Shown here one piece after another: positions 1-10,653 of a stretch of DNA of 64,000 nt. Location: NCBI RefSeq assembly GCF_006715785.1, contig NZ_VFNX01000003.1:124001-188000 (forward strand). Reading direction: 5' to 3'. The translations under genes and the position numbers were made by a program. The stretch comes from Streptomyces puniciscabiei. GTDB lineage: Bacteria; Actinomycetota; Actinomycetes; Streptomycetales; Streptomycetaceae. The notes beneath the pieces are model-generated. The model saw nothing but the letters and a program-made list of their open reading frames with translations. It was not told the DNA's origin and did not search any database. Positions within the stretch are counted from its first letter, which is position 1, and the number at the start of each line of letters is the position of its first letter.

Positions 1-244
1 GGTGCGCTTCGCGCCTTCCAGGCAGTGGAGTCCCAGCGGTATGGCAGGGGGCTTCGCGGAGAGCTTTCCAGTTCGCCAGGCGCCGTGGTGGCACGCCTTT
101 CGGGCGGGGGATGGCGGGCGGATTCTGCCCAGATCACTCTGGCGGGTGGATTGATCCCACGAACGGCCCTATCGGTGCTTGCTCCGGACTGATGCCAGCA
201 CCATGTGCATGGTCCGGCCCGCACCACCGCCGAAGGGATCCCCC

Positions 245-595
245 GTGCGTCTGCGCCCCGCACTGCTCGCCCTCGCGAGCGCCTTCACCCTGGCCTTCTC
301 GGTCTCCACATCCGCGCACGCAGCGACCGAGACCGGGGTCGCGTTCTCCTACCACGACAGGGACGGCGACCATAGCGGACATCTCGAAGGGCAAGTGGAT
401 AACTGCATCGACATCCCCGAACTCCAAGCAAGCGAAACCAACTACGCGTTTGCGCCGCAGAACACCAGCGCCAATGCCTATGTCGATGTCTACGAGGATC
501 TCGAGTGCAAGGGCACCAAGACCACCCTCCGCCCCGATCAGTCGAGGGACAAATCGCTGCAGTTCCGGTCGGTGATCTTCCGGCCCATGGGGTGA
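245..595 (+). CDS. small secreted protein, possibly crystallin-fold / inhibitor I36-like
   Basis: A 116-residue exported protein. The GTG at 245 is preferred over the upstream ATG at 179 because an AAGGGA ribosome site precedes it and it opens directly onto a signal peptide: Arg, a hydrophobic stretch of about 15 residues, then a STSAHA cleavage site. The mature part, about 90 residues, has two Cys (NCIDIPE and LECKG) about 50 residues apart that could form a disulfide, and short beta-rich segments with acidic loops (SYHDRDGDH). This pattern is seen in small actinobacterial beta/gamma-crystallin or peptidase-inhibitor I36-like proteins, but the match is loose and function is not established. 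Confidence 0.7.
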   Translation: MRLRPALLALASAFTLAFSVSTSAHAATETGVAFSYHDRDGDHSGHLEGQVDNCIDIPELQASETNYAFAPQNTSANAYVDVYEDLECKGTKTTLRPDQSRDKSLQFRSVIFRPMG

Positions 596-754
596 GGTTT
601 CCTGACCGCGGCTCGGGCCTGGCGGTATTGGGTCCGCGGACCCGACCTCAACCAGATGATCGACCACCTCAAGACCACCGACAAGCCCCGGAAATCTCAC
701 GCCGGCAGTGGGCCGAGCAAGGGTTCCCCCGCCGTGGGATGTCGGGGACGGCTT

Positions 755-856
755 GGGCCAGTCGGCGAACGTGCCGGCATAGGCCAGGTCGGCCCAGACG
801 ATGGGGATCTCGGGGTGCATCAGCCGCTGACGAAATGCCGACTTACCTGACGGCAT
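755..856 (-). mobile_element. IS5-family transposase remnant
   Basis: On the minus strand about 34 codons read MPSGKSAFRQRL followed by HPEIPIVWADLAYAGTFADW. The VWADLAYAG segment matches the region of IS5/IS1182-like DDE transposases around the second catalytic Asp as I know it (HP..LVWADSAYAG..VDWA). The reading frame continues without further transposase similarity and no terminal inverted repeats are visible, so this is a small internal fragment. The rest of the 596-1013 interval holds no gene; it has a 14-nt perfect palindrome GGGTCCGCGGACCC at 630-643 of unknown role. Confidence 0.6.
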
Positions 857-1013
857 GTCAGGGCCCCCGGGTGCATAGGCGAGTCACTTCCCGGGAGCGC
901 CTGACGAGGCACTGCGTGGGAGCCGATCTCAGCCTGCATGAACCTGTCCGCGGCCGCCCCCAGGGTGACCGGATACAGTGCGCGAGACGGCAGCCCGGTC
1001 AGGGAGGGGAAGC

Positions 1014-2234
1014 GTGACCACCACCAGCAACACCCGGCCCGCCGAGGGTGAGGCGCGAGCGCCGCGGCAGAGCCGGCTGCAGCGCCTGATGCGCTACATC
1101 CCCCTGATCGCCCCCATCCTGCTGTGGAGCGTGCCCTGCTGGGTGCTCCTGTACACCGGCCAGCACTGGCCGCTGCCCGTCACGCTGGCCGGCACCGCCC
1201 TGTTCGTCCTCGGCCTCGTCGGTATGCCGCTCGCGATGGTGCGCGGCCACGGCCGGCGCCAGCAGGACCGGGCGGCGATCGTCGGTGACACCCTGCTGGG
1301 CACCAGCTGGGTCCTGTTCACCTGGTCCGTCCTGCTCGGCGCCGTGCTGCGGCTCGCCCTGACCGTGGCCGGCGTCGGCGAGAGCCTGGACCGGGCCCGC
1401 ATCGTCACGTGGGCCGTACTCGGCACAACCGCCGTACTGCTCGCCTGGGGATACGCCGAGGCTCGCCGCGTGCCCCGCATGCGCAGACTCGACGTGCAAC
1501 TCCCGCGGCTGGGCGCGGGGTTGGACGGCCTGCGGGTCGTGCTCATCACCGACACCCACTACGGCCCACTCGACCGCGCCCGCTGGTCGGCACGGGTGTG
1601 CGAGACGGTGAACACCCTGGAGGCCGACCTGGTCTGCCACACCGGCGACATCGCGGACGGCACGGCCGAACGCCGCCGCGCCCAGGCCGCCCCACTCGGT
1701 ACCGTGCGGGCCAGCCGGGCCTGTGTCTACGTCACCGGCAACCACGAGTACTACAGCGAGGCCCAGGGCTGGGTCGACCTGATGGGTGAGCTGGGCTGGG
1801 AGCCGCTGCGCAACCGCCATCTGCTGCTCGAACGCGGAGGTGACACCCTCGTGGTCGCCGGCGTGGACGACGTCACCGCCGAGTCCTCCGGCCTGGCAGG
1901 CCACCGCGCCCACCTCGCCGGAGCCTTGAACGGCGCCGACCCCGACCTGCCCGTCCTGCTCCTGGCACACCAGCCCAAGTTCGTCGACCGGGCGGCAGCC
2001 GCCGGCATCGACCTCCAGCTCTCCGGCCACACCCATGGCGGCCAGATCTGGCCCTTCCACCACCTGGTCCGCATCGACCAGCCCGCCCTCGCCGGCCTCA
2101 GCCACCACGGCACCCGTACCCTCCTCTACACCAGCCGCGGCACCGGCTTCTGGGGCCCGCCGTTCCGCGTCTTCGCCCCCAGCGAGATCACCCTGCTCGT
2201 GCTCCGCTCCCCGCACCCGCCCACCTCGCCGTGA
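1014..2234 (+). CDS. membrane-anchored calcineurin-like metallophosphoesterase
   Basis: 406-residue protein with about four hydrophobic segments in residues 25-145 followed by a cytoplasm- or surface-facing metallophosphoesterase domain. The five blocks of the superfamily are visible in order: ITDTHYG (D-x-H, about 177-183), HTGDIAD (about 208), VTGNHEYY (about 241), LLAHQPK (about 317) and SGHTHGGQIW (about 335), so a two-metal active site is intact. Architecture matches YkuE/YaeI-type phosphodiesterases; some relatives act on lipid precursors, but the substrate here is unknown. Start chosen at GTG 1014 because GGGAGGGG sits just upstream; the frame is open to 978. It stands alone, followed by a gene-free interval. 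Confidence 0.88.
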   Translation: MTTTSNTRPAEGEARAPRQSRLQRLMRYIPLIAPILLWSVPCWVLLYTGQHWPLPVTLAGTALFVLGLVGMPLAMVRGHGRRQQDRAAIVGDTLLGTSWVLFTWSVLLGAVLRLALTVAGVGESLDRARIVTWAVLGTTAVLLAWGYAEARRVPRMRRLDVQLPRLGAGLDGLRVVLITDTHYGPLDRARWSARVCETVNTLEADLVCHTGDIADGTAERRRAQAAPLGTVRASRACVYVTGNHEYYSEAQGWVDLMGELGWEPLRNRHLLLERGGDTLVVAGVDDVTAESSGLAGHRAHLAGALNGADPDLPVLLLAHQPKFVDRAAAAGIDLQLSGHTHGGQIWPFHHLVRIDQPALAGLSHHGTRTLLYTSRGTGFWGPPFRVFAPSEITLLVLRSPHPPTSP

Positions 2235-2821
2235 CATTCCCGGGCCGAAGGCGCCAACGAGCCCGATGTGGCCATGTTTTACGCAGGTCAGCGATGCATG
2301 GCGCCGGTCCCTGGAGCAACGGGCCAGGGCTTCCGCACCCGCCAGGCTGCCTGGGCCCGCCCTGACGAGGATCCGACTGACGCCCTGTCCGGCGAGGGCA
2401 GGGCAGCGCGGAGAACTGCCGTGCAGGAGCGGAGAACTGCCGTGCAGGAGAAGAGCCGACCGTTTCGAGGGGAACGGCCGTCACGGGTCCCAGGGCGGCT
2501 GGGGAGCCTTCGGCGGCGGGAGAAGGAACCCGTACGAGCCGGCACCCGACGCGGCTCGCAGACGCGGACAGTAACAGTCCGCCAGAACCGCAGCTACAGG
2601 CGAATGACACAGGAGGGGTTGGCAGATGCCGCACATGACGGCCGTCCGGCCTTGAACGTGCGGCCCCTGCCTCCACGCTCGCCTGTGGTGACTGCCCGTC
2701 GGGGCCGGCCGCCGGGCGAGGCTTCTCCACAAGGTTGTTGCCCGAGCCGTCGACCGTGCATGATCGGTTCCGACCGATGGTGTTCGACCGAAGGCGTAGA
2801 GCCGTACAACGGGGGATTCAT
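2235..2821. other. 587-bp interval without a recognised gene
   Basis: No reading frame here has recognisable protein similarity or a convincing start. It contains a perfect 21-bp tandem duplication at 2409-2450. The last 60 bases should include the promoter of the LmeA-like gene, but no hexamers stand out. Confidence 0.5.
2409..2450. repeat. 21-bp tandem duplication (2 copies)
   Basis: CGGAGAACTGCCGTGCAGGA plus G occurs twice back to back (2409-2429 and 2430-2450) with no mismatch. It lies outside any gene I can support. Like other repeats in this window the unit is a multiple of three. Confidence 0.9.
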
Positions 2822-3535
2822 ATGAGGCGTCGCTGGGTCAAGGTGCTCGCGATCACGGTGGTAGTGCTGGCCGTCCTCTTCACTGTCGCGGACCGAGTCG
2901 CCGTGCACTACGCCGACAAGGAGGTCTCCCGTCTCGCCGCGGAGAAGTACGGCTACCGGAACAGCACCGACGGGCACCTGGACGTGTCCATCGAGGGTTT
3001 TCCCTTTCTGACCCAGGCGTTCAGCCAGAACTTCGACCATGTCAGCCTGGACGCGGGGCAGTTCACCATCGACACCACGAACAATGCCGAGGGTGGCTAC
3101 CTGCCCGTCAAGCAACTGCGTCTCGACCTGCACGGCGTGCAGGTGACCTCGCTGACCGCACGCAGTGCCGAGGCGAACCTCGCCACCGGCACTTTGACGC
3201 TCTCGTACGAGGCGCTGTCCGGCGTCGTCACGCGGGTGGCGGGCACCGGCGGCCCCGTCCACATCTCGCAGGCCGCGGGGTCGGCGGGGCAGGCCGCCCG
3301 GATCAAGGTCACGGGCACCGCCGGCGGGAGCGAGCTCAACAGCACGGGCACGCTGCTCGCCCAGGGAAACGAGATCTCCTTCAGCCTGCCCGGGGCGGAG
3401 CAGCCGACGGCCACCTGGCGGGTCCAGCTCCCTGAGAACGTCGGCTTCACCGCGGCACGCAGCACCTCGGACGGTGTGGAGATCAGCATGGTCGGTCACC
3501 TGGTGAACCTCGGCGCCTCGCGCTTCACCAGGTGA
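2822..3535 (+). CDS. LmeA-family phospholipid-binding lipoprotein-like protein (DUF2993)
   Basis: 237-residue exported or membrane-tethered protein. ATG 2822 opens onto RRR then a strongly hydrophobic segment (about residues 7-22), consistent with a signal anchor. The following sequence (ADKEVSRLAAEK, DVSIEGFPFLTQ, FDHVSLDAG, YEALSGVV) follows the DUF2993 pattern of actinobacterial LmeA proteins, which bind phospholipid at the outer face of the membrane; in mycobacteria LmeA assists mannan maturation. That role is inferred from family only. No Cys lipobox is seen. The gene is monocistronic and runs towards the convergent MFS gene. Confidence 0.85.
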   Translation: MRRRWVKVLAITVVVLAVLFTVADRVAVHYADKEVSRLAAEKYGYRNSTDGHLDVSIEGFPFLTQAFSQNFDHVSLDAGQFTIDTTNNAEGGYLPVKQLRLDLHGVQVTSLTARSAEANLATGTLTLSYEALSGVVTRVAGTGGPVHISQAAGSAGQAARIKVTGTAGGSELNSTGTLLAQGNEISFSLPGAEQPTATWRVQLPENVGFTAARSTSDGVEISMVGHLVNLGASRFTR

Positions 3536-3608
3536 GCCGACCCCGCCCCTGGGGGGAGGACCGCGGCGGCCTGGCACCCGACGTGTGGTGACGGCAGCCG
3601 CGACGGCG

Positions 3609-4904
3609 TCACAACAGGTCGGGTGCAGTCTCCTGGGCGGGATCCCGGGGTGCCGGGTGATCCGGACCGCCGGCCGGGGCGGCGGCACGCAGCGCCGCTT
3701 CGACCCGGCGGTTGCTGGTCATGGATGCCGTGATGGCGGTCATGGTCAGGAGGAGGACGGCGGCGGCGTAGAGCGGGGTGCGGATGTCGTAGGTGGTGGC
3801 CAGCCAGCCGCCCAGGAAGGCCCCGATGGGGGCGGCGCACATGGCCAGCATGCGGGAGGTGGAGGCGACCCGGCCCATGAGGTGGGCCGGGACGATCGCC
3901 TGCCGGAGGGAGGGCCCGAGCACCATCGTGGCGCCCATGCCGGCCCCGCAGACGGCGAGCGCCAGCCCGGCCACGTACGGGTTCGGGGCAGCGGCCAGGC
4001 CCAGGATGGCAAGCCCCTCGACAGCGGCCGTGCAGGTCAGTGCGGTGCCGGTGCCGAGTCGCCGGCCGAGGGAGGAGGCGATGCCTGAACCGAGCAGGCC
4101 GCCGGTGGCCTCCGCCGTGAGAAGCAGGCCGAAGCCGTAGGTGTCGATGCCGAGGCGGTCGTGCGCGAACAGGGCGAGGACTGTCTCCACGGCGAGGAAG
4201 GCGACGTTCCCGACCGCCGGGCGGAGCGCCAGCCCGAGCAGAACCCGGTCCCGGAAGACGTACGAGGCCCCGGCCCGCGCCTGCCGAAGCAGCGATTCGC
4301 GGGCCTCCGGCACGGGCCGGGGCCTGGCGGGCAGCGTACGAACGAACAGCGCGGAGAGCATGAACGACACCGCGTCGGCGAGCAGCGGAACCGCCCGCCC
4401 GAGTGCGAGCAGCGCACTGCCCGCAGGCGGCCCCGCGAAGCCGGACATGGCGGTCTGGGCGCCGCGCAGGCGGGAGTTGGCGCGCTCCAGGAGTGCGGGG
4501 TCGCGGCGGAGCAGATCCGGCAGATAGGCCGTGGCGGCCGTGTCGAAGAAGAGTCCGCCGAGGCCGAGCAGGAAGGCGACGGCCGCGAGCAGCGGAATGC
4601 TCAGCACGTCGAGCACGGCCGCCGCCGCGGGTATCCCGAGCAGCACCGCACGTGCCGTGTCCGTGACCCACATCGTGCGCCGGCGGTCCCAACGGTCCAC
4701 CAGCGCACCGCCGAGCACCCCGAAGAGCAGCCACGGCAGCGTCCCCGCGGCCGAGACGACGGCGAGCGCCATCGGATCCCGCGTCAACGTCAACGCGAGC
4801 AGCGGCAGCGCGGCCTGCGTCACCCCGTCACCGAGCGAGGAGATCGTCTGCGCGGTCCACAGCCGTCCGAATCCGGTCGGCAGCTTCCTGGCCCCCTGGA
4901 TCAC
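3609..4904 (-). CDS. MFS exporter, DHA3/EntS-like
   Basis: 431-residue major facilitator with about 12 predicted membrane segments. It begins GFGRLWTAQTISSLGDG and has the loop-2/3 signature GGALVDRWDRRRTM (G-x-x-x-D-R-x-x-R-R), typical of the EntS/DHA3 group that exports siderophores, macrolides and other small molecules. The GTG start at 4904 overlaps the stop of the upstream ArsR-type gene (GTGA), so the two are translationally coupled and the regulator very likely controls the exporter. Substrate cannot be deduced from the sequence. Confidence 0.88.
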   Translation of the reverse strand: MIQGARKLPTGFGRLWTAQTISSLGDGVTQAALPLLALTLTRDPMALAVVSAAGTLPWLLFGVLGGALVDRWDRRRTMWVTDTARAVLLGIPAAAAVLDVLSIPLLAAVAFLLGLGGLFFDTAATAYLPDLLRRDPALLERANSRLRGAQTAMSGFAGPPAGSALLALGRAVPLLADAVSFMLSALFVRTLPARPRPVPEARESLLRQARAGASYVFRDRVLLGLALRPAVGNVAFLAVETVLALFAHDRLGIDTYGFGLLLTAEATGGLLGSGIASSLGRRLGTGTALTCTAAVEGLAILGLAAAPNPYVAGLALAVCGAGMGATMVLGPSLRQAIVPAHLMGRVASTSRMLAMCAAPIGAFLGGWLATTYDIRTPLYAAAVLLLTMTAITASMTSNRRVEAALRAAAPAGGPDHPAPRDPAQETAPDLL

Positions 4905-5440
4905 TTGGCGTCACCTTCCGCCTGCTCACGCGGCGCCGGCCGGAACAGCGCGAAGACGAGGGACGCGTCCGGCAGCGACGGATCGGACAGCTCCCGGTAC
5001 TCGTCCGCCAGCGCCTCCAACCGCGCCCCCAGCTGCGCGAACTGCTGCTCGGTGAGTCGCAGATGCGCCATCCGTACGTGCCGCCCGCCATCCACCGGCG
5101 ACGCCTCCAGATCCGCCACCGCATGCCGCATCAGCAGATCCGGCCCGCCCTCGGCCGGATCCGGCAGCACGATCGCCCGCGCGGCCATCGCGTAGTACCG
5201 CTCGGTGACCCCCCGCACCTTCCGCGTCCGCACCACCTTCACCAGGCCGGCCCGCTCCAGCAACCGCACGTGATAGCTGGAACTCCCCTTCGCGAGGCCC
5301 ACTCGCTCGGCGATCTGCGTGATCGTCGCCGGCTCGAAGCGGAGCACGGCCATGATCCGGTGACGCGTGAGATTGGAGACGGCGCGCAGCTGTTCGTCAG
5401 TCGTGACGTGAAACGTCTCGGGAAGATCATCGGTAGGCAT
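4901..5440 (-). CDS. ArsR-type winged-helix transcriptional regulator
   Basis: 179-residue regulator. Residues about 14-75 form an ArsR/HTH_20 winged helix: LTRHRIMAVL, then the recognition region ITQIAERVGLAKGSSSYHVR, then wing residues RTRKVRGVTERYYA. The C-terminal half is a helical domain found in actinobacterial ArsR-like repressors of efflux genes. ATG 5440 (MPTDDLPETF) is preferred to an upstream start at 5554, because a perfect dyad sits 5 bp before this ATG and the extension has no family similarity. First gene of a two-gene operon with the MFS exporter. Confidence 0.87.
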   Translation of the reverse strand: MPTDDLPETFHVTTDEQLRAVSNLTRHRIMAVLRFEPATITQIAERVGLAKGSSSYHVRLLERAGLVKVVRTRKVRGVTERYYAMAARAIVLPDPAEGGPDLLMRHAVADLEASPVDGGRHVRMAHLRLTEQQFAQLGARLEALADEYRELSDPSLPDASLVFALFRPAPREQAEGDAK

Positions 5441-5445
5441 GCCGA

Positions 5446-5471
5446 CAATGGTCAACGATTCTTGACCATTG
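5446..5471. promoter_or_regulatory. candidate autoregulatory operator of the ArsR-type gene
   Basis: Perfect inverted repeat with 10-bp arms, CAATGGTCAA and TTGACCATTG, separated by CGATTC. It ends five bases before the regulator ATG, so occupation would block either the promoter or initiation. Arm length and spacing fit a dimeric winged-helix repressor. The binding partner is inferred from position. Confidence 0.7.
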
Positions 5472-5581
5472 AGCAAGGGGTTTACGCGCACAGGTCCGGC
5501 CGGGGTGGACCAAGAGCGGGCCGGCTTGGTGATGACGGCCGCCGTCGAGGCCACCCGCCGGGGGCCCGACAGCGAGTGACG

Positions 5582-6010
5582 TCAGACGGACCGGCTGGCG
5601 TCGTCGAAGTCGGTGGAGGCCGACAGCTCGGCCCATGCCAGCATGTCGCGCTCGAAGGCGTCGCGTCCGGCCCGCACGAGCCGAAGCGCGTCGGTGCCGA
5701 GCAGCAGGCGCGTCGGCGGCCGGTCGGCCGCCACGATGCGCAGCACTGCGGCCGCGGCCTTGTCCGGGTCGCCCGGCTGGCGCCCGCTGCCCTGGATCCG
5801 CCGGGCGCGCAGCGGCTCGAACAGCTCGTCGTAGTCGGCGATCGCACGGGGTGCGCGGATCATCGAGCGGCCGGCCCAGTCGGTCCGGAAACTGCCCGGC
5901 TCGACGGCGGTGACATGGATGCCGAAATCGGCGACCTCCTTGCCGAGCGTCTCGAGGATGCCCTCCACCGCGAACTTGCTGCCGTGGTAAAAGCACGGCA
6001 GCAAACACTT
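5582..6010 (-). pseudogene. 3' half of a short-chain dehydrogenase/reductase
   Basis: The minus strand encodes the C-terminal half of a classical SDR: catalytic YHGSK (Tyr at 5987-5989), then FAVEGILETLGKEV, GIHVTAVEPGSFRTDW and the usual tail to ASRSV. The N-terminal Rossmann fold with TGxxxGIG, the NAG motif and the catalytic Ser strand are absent; similarity stops around 6000-6010, where sequence passes into the oppositely oriented MmyB remnant. The remaining frame is intact to its stop, so the truncation appears to be a deletion rather than gradual decay. It cannot be an active oxidoreductase. Confidence 0.8.
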
Positions 6011-6040
6011 CCACCACCCGGTCGTCGGCCCGCTCACCCT

Positions 6041-6193
6041 CATTACGAGTCCCTCACCCTGCCCGCCGGCCCGGACCAGCGGCTGAGTGTGTACACCGCC
6101 GAGGCAGGCTCCAGCTCCGAAGAGGCGCTTCGGCTACTGGCCGCGTGGACACGGCAGCCCGAGACCTCGCCCGGGCGGCACGCGGATCATTAG
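6041..6193 (+). pseudogene. 3' end of an MmyB-type XRE regulator
   Basis: About 50 codons reading HYESLTLPAGPDQRLSVYTA then EAGSSSEEALRLLAAW before a TAG stop. This matches the end of the MmyB-like ligand-binding domain of actinobacterial helix-turn-helix regulators, whose C-terminus characteristically reads LTLP.DPDQ.LVVYTAEPGSPS..AL.LLASW. The DNA-binding domain and most of the sensor domain are missing. In Streptomyces such regulators are often divergent to an SDR gene, which is the arrangement whose 3' ends survive here. Confidence 0.72.
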
Positions 6194-8687
<2,494 letters not shown>

Positions 8688-8693
8688 ACCCGA

Positions 8694-8727
8694 CGTCCCG
8701 GTCGGCCCTCATCGGCCGGCCGGGACG
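8694..8727 (+). terminator. katG terminator hairpin
   Basis: Arms CGTCCCGGTCGGCC (8694-8707) and GGCCGGCCGGGACG (8714-8727) pair over 14 positions with one G-T wobble around a six-base loop. It starts seven bases after the katG stop. No U tract follows, which is normal for Streptomyces. Confidence 0.8.
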
Positions 8728-8840
8728 CGGCACGTGGCGCTCCGCGGTCCTGAGCCGGGAACACCTTCACCGGCGCCGGTTGGCTCGACGCCTCTCGAGC
8801 CTGCGCGACACCGGCCGCTCGGCACGGTGTACTGCCTGAT

Positions 8841-9677
8841 GTGCACAGTTGGAGGAGATCGCCCGGTAAAGGTCGCGGCACGACCCTGTGCTGGACTCGG
8901 CTGGACCACGCGTGGCAGGCGGCGGGCAGGCGCTTCGAGGCAAGTGCGGCGGGTCGTCTGTGGGGACGCCTCAGCGCAGCGGACTTCTTCGGCCATTCGT
9001 TCCAGCTGGCATCGCTCGCCTTCCTTTGCTTCTTCCCTTTCCTGATCCTGGTCACCGCCGCGTTCGGCCAGGACGCCGCGCACGTCATGGCGGGATGGCT
9101 CGGACTGAACGAGCAGGCGGCCCAGGCCGTGGCCGGTCTTTTCAAACCCAATCCCGGTTCGGTCACCCTCACGCTGATGAGCGCGCTGTTGTTGATCGCG
9201 GGGGCGGTCGCCGTGGCAGGCACCTTGCAAGGCTGGTATCAGTTCCTCTTCGGCGTGCCCCCACGTTGGTGGCGGGACCTGGGGGCTCAGCTCGCGTGGC
9301 TGGCGGTGCTGGTCGCCTACGGCGCGGCCCGGGCCGGGGCCGGCGCAGCACTCGGATCGCAGCTGAGCAGCCTGGCCGGTTTCGTCCTGGCGCTGTTCTT
9401 CTGGTGGGGGACCATGCGGCTGCTGCTCACCGGAGCGATCGCCTGGCGCTTCCTGCTGCCTGCGGCGCTGGCCACCGGTGTCGCCTGGACCGGCCTCGGA
9501 TGGTTCTCCTCCCGCTTCTTCTCCGACACCATCGTGGCCAACAACCACAAGTACGGCCCTGTGGGCGTCGTCATGGTCATCCTTTCCTGGCTGGTGGCCG
9601 TGGGCGTGGTCATCCACCTCGGTGCCGTCGTCGGCCACGAGTTCGCCAGGCACCGCGCCATGCGTTCACACCGCTGA
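8841..9677 (+). CDS. YihY/BrkB-family inner membrane protein
   Basis: About 278 residues with six predicted membrane segments. Family features are visible: an amphipathic N-terminus, DFFGHSFQLASLAFLCFFP at the first helix, the loop around GTLQGWYQFLFGVPPRWW, and a C-terminal SSRFFSDTIVANNHKYGPVG motif before the last helix. Once annotated as RNase BN, the family is now regarded as a membrane protein of unclear function. The start is uncertain: GTG 8841 is the first in frame, yet a GGAGGAG lies just after it, so translation may begin at a later non-ATG codon. A paralogue lies at 56374-57258. Confidence 0.82.
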   Translation: MHSWRRSPGKGRGTTLCWTRLDHAWQAAGRRFEASAAGRLWGRLSAADFFGHSFQLASLAFLCFFPFLILVTAAFGQDAAHVMAGWLGLNEQAAQAVAGLFKPNPGSVTLTLMSALLLIAGAVAVAGTLQGWYQFLFGVPPRWWRDLGAQLAWLAVLVAYGAARAGAGAALGSQLSSLAGFVLALFFWWGTMRLLLTGAIAWRFLLPAALATGVAWTGLGWFSSRFFSDTIVANNHKYGPVGVVMVILSWLVAVGVVIHLGAVVGHEFARHRAMRSHR

Positions 9678-9692
9678 CGGACCCGGGACACC

Positions 9693-9728
9693 TGAACGGG
9701 GCTGGGCGAGTGAACGGGGCTGGGCGAG
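9693..9728. repeat. 18-bp tandem duplication (2 copies)
   Basis: TGAACGGGGCTGGGCGAG occurs twice in perfect tandem between the BrkB-like gene and the amidotransferase gene. It is not within a coding region. Confidence 0.9.
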
Positions 9729-9789
9729 CCACAACCGCCCGGGCAGCCCATACTTGTGGTGACCGGAACCGAGCGAGGTGGGTTCGGAC

Positions 9790-10620
9790 ATGTGCCGCTG
9801 GATCGTCTACTCGGGCACGCCTGTTCTCCTCAGCCAGGTCTTGTTCCAGCCGGAACACAGCCTGATCGATCAGAGCCTGCACTCCCGCCTGGGGGTGGAG
9901 ACCACCAACGGTGACGGCTTCGGGGTCGGCTGGTACGGCCAGGGCCTGGCCACGCCGGCGGTTCTGCGGGATGTCGGCCCGGCGTGGAACAACCGGAACC
10001 TCCAGGAGGTCGCCCACCACGTCCGCTCGGGTCTGTTCCTCGCCCACATCCGGGCCACGACCGGAACCGCCGTGCAGCAAACCAACTGCCATCCCTTCCG
10101 CAAGGACCGCTGGCTGTGGATGCACAACGGCGTGATCAACGAGTTCCACCGGCTCAGACGTGACCTCGCGCTGGCCGTCGCCCCCGCCCTGTACCCCGAC
10201 ATCGAAGGGTCGACGGACTCCGAGCTCATGTTCTTCCTCGCGCTGACGTTCGGCCTCGTGGATGACCCGCCGGGTGCCGTCGCGCGCATGGCCGGTCTGG
10301 TCGAGAGCACGGGTCACCGGCACGGCGTGGAACACCCCCTGCAGATGACGGTCGCCGTGGCCGACGGTGAGAGTCTGTGGGCCTTCCGGCACTCCAGCGA
10401 GGGCGCATCACGGTCGTTGTACTTCAGCACCCAGGTGGATGCCCTGCGCGCGCTGCACCCGGACACCTCGTTCCTGCGGGAGATCTCGGAGGAGACACGT
10501 CTCGTCGTCTCCGAGCCGCTGGGTGACCTCCCAGGAGCCTGGAACGAGGTTCCGGAGAGCAGCTACGGCATCGTCCGCCCGGGCCAGGACACCCTCCACA
10601 CGTTCGAGCCACGGTACTGA
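9790..10620 (+). CDS. class II glutamine amidotransferase (YafJ-like)
   Basis: 276-residue N-terminal-nucleophile amidotransferase. ATG 9790 is chosen over GTG 9778 because removal of Met then exposes Cys2 (MCRWIVYSG), the catalytic nucleophile of class II domains. Further blocks: NGDGFGVGWYG, LAHIRATTGTAVQQTNCHPF (glutamine-binding), WMHNGVIN and the STDSE segment. It lacks an attached synthetase domain, as in YafJ/EgtC-like stand-alone enzymes; the amide acceptor is unknown and no ergothioneine genes are adjacent. GAGGTGG lies upstream as ribosome site. Convergent with the lipid-kinase gene, 33 bp apart. Confidence 0.9.
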   Translation: MCRWIVYSGTPVLLSQVLFQPEHSLIDQSLHSRLGVETTNGDGFGVGWYGQGLATPAVLRDVGPAWNNRNLQEVAHHVRSGLFLAHIRATTGTAVQQTNCHPFRKDRWLWMHNGVINEFHRLRRDLALAVAPALYPDIEGSTDSELMFFLALTFGLVDDPPGAVARMAGLVESTGHRHGVEHPLQMTVAVADGESLWAFRHSSEGASRSLYFSTQVDALRALHPDTSFLREISEETRLVVSEPLGDLPGAWNEVPESSYGIVRPGQDTLHTFEPRY

Positions 10621-10653
10621 TCCGGCGGTACGGCGCTTGGCCCCGACGGCCGG

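Noticed and set aside
999..2237. Long antisense frame opposite the metallophosphoesterase gene
   Set aside because: Typical high-G+C shadow frame; composition is Gly/Val/Gln-rich with no recognisable domain.
10621..10653. Possible terminator between the convergent amidotransferase and lipid-kinase genes
   Set aside because: GCTTG and CAAGC can pair but the inner stem is interrupted; not convincing enough to list.
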